Assembly (NCBI GenBank): GCA_002415335.1
Contig: DHXL01000306.1
Location: 1-8,015, forward strand
DNA length: 8,015 nucleotides
Direction of reading: 5' to 3'
Source: Oxalobacteraceae bacterium UBA5157
GTDB lineage: Bacteria; Pseudomonadota; Gammaproteobacteria; Burkholderiales; Burkholderiaceae_D
Made by a program: the position numbers and the translations under genes. Positions 1-4,871 of the stretch are shown here, one piece after another (the first letter of the stretch is position 1; every line of letters starts with the position of its first letter). A model generated the notes under the pieces. It saw nothing but the letters and a program-made list of their open reading frames with translations, was not told the origin of the DNA and ran no database searches.

Positions 1-26
1 TGCATGGATTTTCCGAAGAGCGACTC

Positions 27-57
27 TTCCCCGGGCGCCGGCTGCGGGGCCGGGGAA
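27..57. promoter_or_regulatory. Hairpin upstream of the caspase gene
   Basis: TTCCCCGG (27-34) and CCGGGGAA (50-57) are exact inverted repeats around a 15-base GC-rich loop. A second inverted repeat, GAAGAG (15-20) / CTCTTC (24-29), overlaps the left arm by three bases, so the two folds exclude each other. No T-tract follows, so it is not a standard terminator. The hairpin ends 18 bases before the preferred GTG start at 76. It may be a leader structure or the tail of an upstream gene outside the window. Confidence 0.35.
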
Positions 58-75
58 ATAATCGAAGGTCAGTTT

Positions 76-1224
76 GTGTGGCGAAAACTGTTGATCGTTT
101 GTGTACTCGCGGCCCTTCCACTGAGGTGGATTGCCCCTTCTATCGCCGCACGCGGAGCCGGCGTACCGGCCGCGCCTGCGATCACCCGGGCCAGCGGTAC
201 CGGCGTCACGCCCGAAGTCAGCCGCGACGCGAATCGCATCGCACTCGTCATCGGCAATGCCGGCTACGCGGATGGTCCATTGGCAAATCCGATCAACGAT
301 GCGCGCGCGATGAGCTGGGCGCTGGCGCGGCTCGGATTCAAGGTCTCGCGCCGCGAGAATCTGACGCAACAGGGAATGCAGGACGCGATTCTTGAATTCA
401 AGCGCCACCTGAGCGGCGGCGGGGTCGGCCTGTTCTATTTTTCCGGGCACGGGTTTAGAACTGCGGACAAGACCTTGCTGGCCCCGGTCGACGTCAATCG
501 CGCAACGCCTGCGCGGCTGCTCACGCAAAGCGTCGATCTGGGGACGGTGCTCGATAGCATGTCCGGGCCGCGTTCGGACAAACTGAACTTGATTGTCCTC
601 GACACCTGTTTGAATAACCCGTTCCAGGGCGGTCGCGGCCAGTCCGTGGATGCGCCCGAACGAACCTTGATCGCTTACGCTACCGCGCCAGGAACGGTCG
701 CGGTCGAGGCGACCAGCCACGGCCTGTATACCGCGGAATTATTGAAGGCCATGACGGTGCCCGGCCAGGACGTTACGGAGATGTTCCGGCAGGTCGCATC
801 AGGCGTTCGCGACGCCAGCGGTCAGCGCCAGTTGCCATGGACGTCTTCCTCGCTGCGGGTGGCATTTAGATTCGTCCTGTCGGACCGCCGGGTTCCGGTA
901 TTGAAGAGGCCGGTAATGACGCGTTTCGATGCGCAGCCTGCCGGCATGCTCGCCGCGCAAGGCCGCGGAATCCTTCCGAAAGATAGCGCCGAGCAGTACG
1001 AGCTCACCTTCTGGGAATCCATCAAGGACAGTACGCACGCGAGCGACTACGAGGCCTATCTGCAAGCCTATCCGAACGATCGCTTTGCGGCGCTGTCGCG
1101 CGGCTGCGCGCCGCGGCGCGCAGCCGTCAGCCGCACCGAAAGCGACGCTACCGCAGCCGGCGCACCCGGTGCCGGCGGTCGCACACGCGCCGGGTCCTGC
1201 CGCGCCTGCTGCCGGCGAACTTAA
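76..1224 (+). CDS. Caspase-family (peptidase C14) protein, N-terminal part
   Basis: Caspase-like cysteine peptidase domain, probably exported. Counting from a GTG at 76, the N-terminus (WRKLLIVCVLAALPL) is a typical signal sequence. RIALVIGNAGY opens the caspase fold at about residue 54. The catalytic His lies in YFSGHG (about 125) and the catalytic Cys in LIVLDTCLNNPF (about 178), so the dyad is intact. An in-frame ATG at 4 is possible, but it would put 24 unrelated residues before the signal peptide and run through a strong hairpin. The GTG has GAAGG seven bases upstream. After about residue 265 comes a linker and the segment FWESIKDSTHASDYEAYL, which I recognise from similar bacterial caspase proteins. 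The last 41 codons (1102-1224) are the wrong frame after the frameshift and should not be read as native sequence. The substrate is unknown. Confidence 0.85.
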   Translation: MWRKLLIVCVLAALPLRWIAPSIAARGAGVPAAPAITRASGTGVTPEVSRDANRIALVIGNAGYADGPLANPINDARAMSWALARLGFKVSRRENLTQQGMQDAILEFKRHLSGGGVGLFYFSGHGFRTADKTLLAPVDVNRATPARLLTQSVDLGTVLDSMSGPRSDKLNLIVLDTCLNNPFQGGRGQSVDAPERTLIAYATAPGTVAVEATSHGLYTAELLKAMTVPGQDVTEMFRQVASGVRDASGQRQLPWTSSSLRVAFRFVLSDRRVPVLKRPVMTRFDAQPAGMLAAQGRGILPKDSAEQYELTFWESIKDSTHASDYEAYLQAYPNDRFAALSRGCAPRRAAVSRTESDATAAGAPGAGGRTRAGSCRACCRRT

Positions 1225-1930
1225 ACCCTGCCCCACTTGTCCTGTCATGATCGCGTTGCCTGCCGGCTCATTTACGATGGGAAGCAATTCCAGCGATCCA
1301 AGCGAGAAACCGGCACATCATATAACCATCAAGACGCCGTTCGCGATCGGGAAATATGAAGTGAGCGTGGCGCAATGGAATACCTGCGTGAGTGCCGGCG
1401 CCTGCCCGCACGCCGAGCCCGACGCCGGGCACGCCAACCCCAATGCGCCGGTTCGCAATGTGAGCTGGGACGACGCGCAACAGTATCTGAAGTGGCTCAG
1501 CACTGCCAGCGGCAAGCCGCACCGATTGCCGACCGAGGCCGAGTGGGAATACGCTGCCAGGGGCGGCACCACGACGCGCTACTGGTGGGGCAACCAGATG
1601 CGCCAGGGCAAGGCCTACTGCAAGGATTGCGGCGCGCCGTGGCAGGCCGCCGGCCCCGCCAACGTCGGGTCATTTGCACCCAACCCATACGGGCTCCATG
1701 ACATGAACGGCAGCGTCTGGGAATGGGTCAGCGATTGCTGGCACAGCTCGTACAAGACCGCGCCGGCCGATGCACGCGCCTGGGACGAGCCGAATTGCCG
1801 CACGCGCGTCATCCGCGGCGGCTCATGGCGCGACGGCGAAAGCTATATGCTGTCGTCCACGCGCTTCAAGTACGATGCCAGCGTCCGCGAATCGCAGAAT
1901 GGATTCCGCGTGGCAAGCGACCTCAAGTAA
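1100..1930 (+). CDS. FGE-sulfatase (SUMF1/EgtB/PvdO-like) domain, C-terminal part
   Basis: After a Pro/Ala linker, CPTCP leads into MIALPAGSFTMGS (the Met codon is at 1247), the usual opening of this fold. It is followed by GKYEVSVAQW, LPTEAEWEYAARGG, PYGLHDMNGSVWEW, RVIRGGSW and a terminal NGFRVAS, so the whole C-type-lectin-like FGE domain is present. Formylglycine-generating enzymes use a cysteine pair near the C-terminus, in the stretch just before GFR. Here that place reads LSSTRFKYDASVRESQNGFR, with no Cys. I therefore infer a binding or structural role rather than sulfatase maturation. The ATG at 1247 is probably internal: the frame is open well upstream and no good Shine-Dalgarno precedes it. 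The domain was most likely translated as the tail of the caspase protein. Confidence 0.82.
   Translation, partial: AAARRGAQPSAAPKATLPQPAHPVPAVAHAPGPAAPAAGELKPCPTCPVMIALPAGSFTMGSNSSDPSEKPAHHITIKTPFAIGKYEVSVAQWNTCVSAGACPHAEPDAGHANPNAPVRNVSWDDAQQYLKWLSTASGKPHRLPTEAEWEYAARGGTTTRYWWGNQMRQGKAYCKDCGAPWQAAGPANVGSFAPNPYGLHDMNGSVWEWVSDCWHSSYKTAPADARAWDEPNCRTRVIRGGSWRDGESYMLSSTRFKYDASVRESQNGFRVASDLK
1102..1126. repeat. Perfect 26-bp GC-rich palindrome (1101-1126)
   Basis: CGGCTGCGCGCCG at 1101-1113 is followed directly by its exact reverse complement at 1114-1126, with no spacer. It lies inside the coding region, where the caspase/FGE reading frame breaks. It could fold into a very stable cruciform or hairpin. 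Palindromes of this kind are known trouble spots for polymerases and base-callers. Confidence 0.9.
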
Positions 1931-1984
1931 TGCGGCGAACGCCTTTCTCCTTCTTGCGCAACGGGCTCACGCATCGGACAACGA

Positions 1985-2963
1985 TCACGGCGTGCGCGCC
2001 TTGGTCGTGATCTGGACGAAATCAACCGCGATCTTCTCGGGCCCATACTTTTGCCCGCTATCTGCTCAAGCCGCTTTTCGACTGCGTCCAGATAGCCGGC
2101 CTTCGGTTCCGACTCGATCACCAGGGGATCGCCCTCGGTCAATTCCGTATTGCGTTTCCTGGTATGCATCGACGCCGCACCTCCCGCCTGTCGATTCGTC
2201 AGCCAATAGCGCGCGAACGTCTTGATCACGCTGCATTCGTCATCGCCCACCTCCTGCACACGCAGATCGACGCTGGCCGCACCGGGCACGCCGCTCAACA
2301 TGTCTTTAAGGCGGTTGCTGCCAACACGCTTCGGAAGATCGCCCTCGACTTGTATTGCATGGCCGCGCGCCGCGGGGTACAGGGCCGAACACGGAACACT
2401 CGCCAGCAGTGGCGTAACGGCGGAGACCGAAACATCGGGCGCCTGCGGCTGCGCGCGCGGGACCGCTGTCGTCGGAGAAGTCGCGGGCGGCGTACTTGGA
2501 ATGGACGCGGTGGAAGCCACCGCCGGTTCTCGGCCTACCCAAGTGCGCGATTGCCAATAGTAGGCGAGGCCGGCCGCGACCAGCGCCGCCATCGTCAGGC
2601 CGGACGCCAACAGCGTCACGGACAGCGCGGCCGGGCGTTCGCCATTCATCTCCTTGAGAAAGCGCGCGACCGCGGGCGTGCGCGTCTCCCGGTCCAAGGA
2701 GAGCGCGGCCTTCAATGCGCGCCATGGTCCGCGACCCAGGCTTTTTGGCTGGTGCAGCTTCATGCCGGCCTCGCGCGCCTGGATTGCGGACAAACGATCG
2801 AACGGATGGCGCCCGGTCAGCAACTCGCAGGTAATGCAAGCCAGCGCGTAGATGTCGTCGCGCGGGTCGGGTTCGCGGTGCTCCAGCATTTCCGGACTGG
2901 CATAAGCCGGAGTCAGCGCGCCGAGGCTGCCGGCATCAAAGACCGTGGCATCGGCCTCCCCCC
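1985..2963 (-). CDS. Ser/Thr kinase fragment 3: activation segment, TM helix, external region
   Basis: Starts GEADATVFDAGSLGALTPAY, then ASPEMLEHREPDPRDDIYAL (activation segment and helix F) and ELLTGRHPFDRL. The membrane span TLLASGLTMAALVAAGLAYYW is followed by a Pro/Thr/Ala-rich stretch and an external part with two Cys (CSALYP and DDECSVI). EGDPLVI resembles the start of a DUF4384-type region, but the remainder is short. This frame is good down to IAGK at about 2050. The genuine end is then one frame over, KYGPEKIAVDFVQITTKARTP, with a stop at 1985. The alternative frame continuing to 1843 is Arg/Ser-rich, overlaps the FGE gene and is rejected. Confidence 0.75.
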
Positions 2964-3290
2964 GGGCTTCTGGAACACCCGCGCGATGCCAAAATCGATT
3001 ACCTTGACGGTGCCGGAATCGGTCAGGAACACGTTCGCCGGCTTGAAGTCGCAATGTACGAAGCCGCGCTCGTGCGCGTAGGCCAGCGCCTTGCCCATGC
3101 CGTTGACAATGTGCATGGTGTCGACATACGGCATTCCCTTGAAGTCGGGCATCCGCAGCACCCGACTCAGCGGTTTTCCCGACAAATACTCCATGGTCAG
3201 GTACACCGTCGAGCCATCGCGATCGAAGTCGTATACCGAGACGATGTTCGGGTGCACCAGCGTCTGCGCCTTCCTGGCTTCGCGCTGCAT
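2958..3290 (-). CDS. Ser/Thr kinase fragment 2: helix C to DFG
   Basis: Middle of the kinase domain in the next frame: MQREARKAQTLVHPNIVSV, then VYLTMEYLSGKPLSRVL (hinge region), then the catalytic loop VHCDFKPANVF and VIDFGIARVFQKPG. The catalytic Asp (HCD), the Asn and the DFG Asp are all present. The usual HRD Arg is a Cys, from the unambiguous codon TGC at 3053-3051. An open reading frame exists up to 3428, but sequence upstream of 3290 in this frame is Arg/His/Gln-rich shadow. The frame ends falsely at 2913 after the G-run shift. Confidence 0.8.
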
Positions 3291-3820
3291 GCGATCAGCG
3301 ATTTCGGATGGCCGCGAAACTGGGCATTGAGTACCTTGATGGCGATGTAGGGCTTGCGGTCGGATGCCTCCAGTTTGCGCAGGTCCAGCGCCTTGTACAC
3401 GGTACCCATGCCGCCGAAGCCGATACATTCCTCCAGCACGAAACGGCCGTTCAGGGTATCGCCGATACCCTTGATCCGATCCGGACCGGCTCCGGGCTGC
3501 TCGAGTGGAGGTGCGCCGGTCGACCCGCGTGCCGACGAAGTCGGCTGCGGCGTGGCACGATCACCGGGCTTTGTCTGTACACAGGTTTCTTCTGCGCCGA
3601 GATCGTGCCGCGACTCCACCGTGCCCGCGATCCGTCGCTGTGCCTCCGTATACACGTCGGCCGGCAGCGGCATTCTGGCATGTTCCTCGACAAGAATTTG
3701 CAGCAGGCGGGCGGCATCGGCTTGATCCGTTGCAAGGGCACCGTCAACTTGCGCAATAAAATCGCCGCGAGACAGCGCACCGCCTCGGAACAGACTGATT
3801 GTGTGAGTAAGGTTTGCCAT
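3290..3820 (-). CDS. Ser/Thr kinase fragment 1: N-terminus and ATP-binding lobe
   Basis: Reads MANLTHTISLFRGG with a helical, acidic N-terminal part, then a Thr/Pro-rich linker, then the glycine-rich loop IGFGGMGTVYKA and the lysine motif YIAIKVL. Native coding ends at about HPKSLIA (codon at 3292-3290). The same frame runs on to a stop at 3197, but that tail is Arg/Ser/Thr-rich and out of frame. The N-terminal part, LFRGGALSRGDFIAQVDGAL, looks like a short helical module placed before the kinase domain. I do not know its role. Confidence 0.8.
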
Positions 3821-4105
3821 ATGGTTTTACGTCACATTCCGGTGTCACCGTGGAGTTGCGCATTCATTTTAATATTTTCACAATGCGCGTTCTCTTGCTA
3901 GACGATCTCATAGAAACTATGACATGTTCGGCAACGGTGAATTCATTGTCCCCCTTATATATAGAGACGCCCGTTGTTGTTTCGTTGGCTGTCTGCAAAC
4001 AGCGCCGCGCGGCACAGGATCAAGGTGTTGCGTAGCGCCGAACAGGGCATAGTCATGTGTTGGATCGCGCCCGTCACAGGCCACCCGCGCGCGTGGGAAT
4101 TCACC

Positions 4106-4134
4106 GGTTAGAAGTTGCAGAAAATTTCTATAAT
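4106..4134 (+). promoter_or_regulatory. Candidate sigma-70 promoter of the peptide gene
   Basis: A consensus -10 box TATAAT sits at 4129-4134 in a local AT-rich stretch. The -35 side is weak: TTAGAA at 4108-4113 (15-base spacer) or GGTTAG at 4106-4111 (17-base spacer). A start near 4141 would give a leader of roughly 118 bases before the ATG. A weak -35 box would suit an activator-dependent promoter. Confidence 0.4.
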
Positions 4135-4247
4135 CCATTATTTTTCAATGACTTACGTATTGCTCGCCGCTGCTGCTCAGCGCTGGCACAGGTTTCGCTA
4201 TATCTCTGTCGAGCGCAAACAAAATGCTCACCACCCAACCAATCTTT

Positions 4248-4253
4248 AGGAGA
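4248..4253 (+). promoter_or_regulatory. Strong ribosome binding site of the peptide gene
   Basis: AGGAGA lies five bases before ATG 4259. It is the best Shine-Dalgarno match in the window; the two long minus-strand genes have none. It fixes the start and puts the leader peptide at the N-terminus. Confidence 0.75.
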
Positions 4254-4258
4254 ACGAA

Positions 4259-4540
4259 ATGAAATCCACTTTAATCATCAAAGACCTGTCCCTCGACAAG
4301 GAACTCGCCGGCAAGGAAATGTCGGCTGTGCGCGGCGGCATCGGCGAGCAAGCAAATTCGGTTGGCCAATCGAACGTGCTGGGCATGATTGCTCCCGTGA
4401 GCGTCGGCAACGGTTCATCCGTGTGCGGCCCGGTCGCTTTCCAGGTCGATTCCAACCCGACCCAGAGCGCTTCCAACTACAACACCAGCTCGAACGATAG
4501 CGGCTTGGGCTTGTATGAAAAGATCCGCGCCCTGTGCTAA
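4259..4540 (+). CDS. Double-glycine leader peptide precursor (bacteriocin/microcin-like)
   Basis: A 93-residue peptide. Residues 1-27 form a double-glycine leader: LAGKEMSAVRGG fits the class II bacteriocin/microcin consensus LSxxELxxIxGG at every key place (L16, E20, M21, V24, G26, G27). In that family a C39-type peptidase-ABC transporter cuts after GG and exports the core. The predicted 66-residue core (28-93) starts IGEQANSVGQSN, is rich in Ser, Asn, Gly and Gln, has a short hydrophobic patch (VLGMIAPVSV) and has Cys at 56 and at the C-terminal residue 93, so one disulfide is possible. No exporter, modification enzyme or repeat of the peptide is in the window. Strong RBS, own promoter and a following hairpin suggest a highly expressed single transcript. 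I do not recognise the core. Antimicrobial activity is inference; a signalling or adhesive peptide is also possible. Confidence 0.75.
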   Translation: MKSTLIIKDLSLDKELAGKEMSAVRGGIGEQANSVGQSNVLGMIAPVSVGNGSSVCGPVAFQVDSNPTQSASNYNTSSNDSGLGLYEKIRALC

Positions 4541-4553
4541 TAATTTAGCAGTG

Positions 4554-4586
4554 ATCCGGTGGAGACTTCGACCGCCTCCACCGGAT
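4554..4586 (+). terminator. Strong hairpin after the peptide gene
   Basis: ATCCGGTGGAG (4554-4564) and CTCCACCGGAT (4576-4586) are exact 11-bp inverted repeats with an 11-base loop, starting 13 bases after the stop codon of the peptide gene. The bases that follow (TGCGTGCTTGG) are not a proper U-tract. It may be a leaky terminator or a 3' stabiliser rather than a full stop. It lies between the peptide and the small membrane protein. Confidence 0.45.
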
Positions 4587-4623
4587 TGCGTGCTTGGATA
4601 AACAGCCTCTTTCAGGATCGCCA

Positions 4624-4791
4624 ATGGGCACCTTGATCGAACGTCATCCGCTTGCTTTTCTCGGTGTCGCCATGGCGCTTGCCTGCTTGCTCGCGATCGT
4701 CTATGTCGCGCTGGCAGACTATATGGTGCCGGACTTTTCCTGGCTCGCGGGAATTCCCGACTCGGGCGCAATCCGTGCCTGTGCGCATTGA
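4624..4791 (+). CDS. Small single-pass membrane protein (55 aa)
   Basis: MGTLIERHPLAFLGVAMALA begins a 55-residue protein. A hydrophobic helix at about 9-31 (through CLLAIVYVALADYM) is followed by a short polar tail ending in AIRACAH. The ATG has AGGA (4614-4617) six bases upstream. An in-frame TTG at 4594 would add ten residues but has no RBS and falls near the hairpin. The positive residues before the helix suggest N-terminus inside. The gene lies 83 bases after the GG-leader peptide, same strand, with the hairpin between. Small TM proteins next to bacteriocin genes are often immunity proteins, so that is one guess; a transport helper or an unrelated protein is equally possible. No homologue is recognised. 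Support is the RBS, the clean TM helix and the absence of any overlapping gene. Confidence 0.55.
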   Translation: MGTLIERHPLAFLGVAMALACLLAIVYVALADYMVPDFSWLAGIPDSGAIRACAH

Positions 4792-4810
4792 CGCACGCTT
4801 GACAAGAGGA

Positions 4811-4870
4811 TGCCGGAACAGCCGGCAATCGACTGCCTGCAGCGCATGAGTATCACATCGTCGATCGACG
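4811..4870. repeat. Short inverted repeats in the convergent gap
   Basis: Between the small membrane gene and the stop of the GGDEF-EAL gene are TGCCGG-aacag-CCGGCA (4811-4827) and a perfect 12-bp palindrome CGTCGATCGACG (4859-4870), which ends one base from that gene's stop codon (4872-4874). On the minus strand the first hairpin is followed by TCCTCTTGT, a weak U-rich tail, so it may help end the GGDEF-EAL transcript. Neither is a strong terminator. Confidence 0.35.
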
Positions 4871-4871
4871 G

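Larger units (their letters stand above)
76..1930 (+). pseudogene. Caspase-like peptidase / FGE-sulfatase fusion, frameshifted
   Basis: Two adjacent reading frames together make one protein of about 617 residues: signal peptide, caspase-like C14 domain (about 54-265), a conserved linker segment (about 304-342), an Ala/Pro-rich linker, and an FGE-sulfatase domain (about 391-616). Frame 1 is convincing up to RFAALSR, ending at 1101. From about 1103 the convincing frame is frame 2, a Pro/Ala-rich linker running without a stop into the second domain. One extra base, or two missing bases, at 1099-1150 explains this. The site coincides with a 26-bp perfect palindrome. There are no other disruptions, so the lesion is either very young or a sequencing/assembly artefact. 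The gene converges on the kinase gene, with stops 54 bp apart. Both proteins look like parts of a eukaryotic-like signalling pair. The fusion is inferred from domain order and the shared linker, not from alignment. Confidence 0.75.
1985..3820 (-). pseudogene. Membrane-anchored Hanks-type Ser/Thr protein kinase, three frameshifts
   Basis: Correcting three -1 shifts gives one protein of about 612 residues. Residues 1-115 are an N-terminal helical region and linker. The kinase domain spans about 127-385, one transmembrane helix about 400-422, then a Pro/Thr-rich linker and an external C-terminal region. Motifs: IGFGGMGTVY P-loop (133-142), AIK lysine K162, REARKAQ helix-C Glu (181), HCDFKPAN catalytic loop (256-263), DFG (276-278), ASPEM (308-312). 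The shifts are GCA|TGCAG near 3290, a G6 run at 2963-2958 and an A4 run at 2052-2049. The last restores KKYGPEK and ends in QITTKARTP with TGA at 1987-1985, 54 bp from the convergent neighbour. Without it the frame would run on into that neighbour. All three shifts fit single-base deletions and the net frame returns to the first. Start ATG 3820 lacks a clear Shine-Dalgarno. Recent decay or sequence error are both possible. Confidence 0.8.
3821..4258. promoter_or_regulatory. Divergent intergenic region between kinase and peptide genes
   Basis: A stretch of 438 bases with no convincing gene, and more AT-rich than its surroundings. Toward the kinase side there is an AT-rich patch at 3862-3880, in which the minus strand holds TAAAAT (3871-3866), and a tight inverted repeat CGGTG-T-CACCG (3840-3850) just before the start codon. 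In the middle are TATATA at 3957-3962, a near-perfect 16-bp palindrome GCTGTCTGCAAACAGC (3988-4003) and the 10-bp palindrome GCCGCGCGGC (4004-4013). CGGTGAATTC (3935-3944) and GAATTCACCG (4097-4106) are inverted copies of each other. The plus-strand promoter and RBS of the peptide gene are listed separately. Operator function is inference. Confidence 0.6.

Noticed and set aside
1099..1230. Programmed ribosomal frameshift in the caspase/FGE gene
   Set aside because: No slippery heptamer or stop-linked +1 site is visible, and the neighbouring gene has three similar lesions. Indels are the simpler explanation.
1700..1930. Diversity-generating retroelement variable region in the FGE domain
   Set aside because: DGR targets use this fold, but the C-terminus is not enriched in AAC/AAT codons. 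No template repeat or reverse transcriptase is in the window.
1843..2046. C-terminal extension of the kinase frame to 1843
   Set aside because: It is Arg/Ser-rich and overlaps the FGE gene. One frame over gives a natural end, KYGPEKIAVDFVQ to a stop at 1985.
2164..3081. 305-codon open frame on the plus strand
   Set aside because: It is antisense to the kinase C-terminal half, Arg/His/Gln-rich with no domain or RBS; a shadow of GC-rich coding DNA.
3821..4258. tRNA, small RNA gene or CRISPR array in the intergenic gap
   Set aside because: No cloverleaf with a CCA-type end, no regular direct repeats and no promoter-terminator pair around a structured RNA was seen.
4057..4500. 147-codon frame overlapping the peptide gene
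   Set aside because: It lacks an RBS, is Arg-rich and runs out of frame over the well-supported GG-leader peptide.
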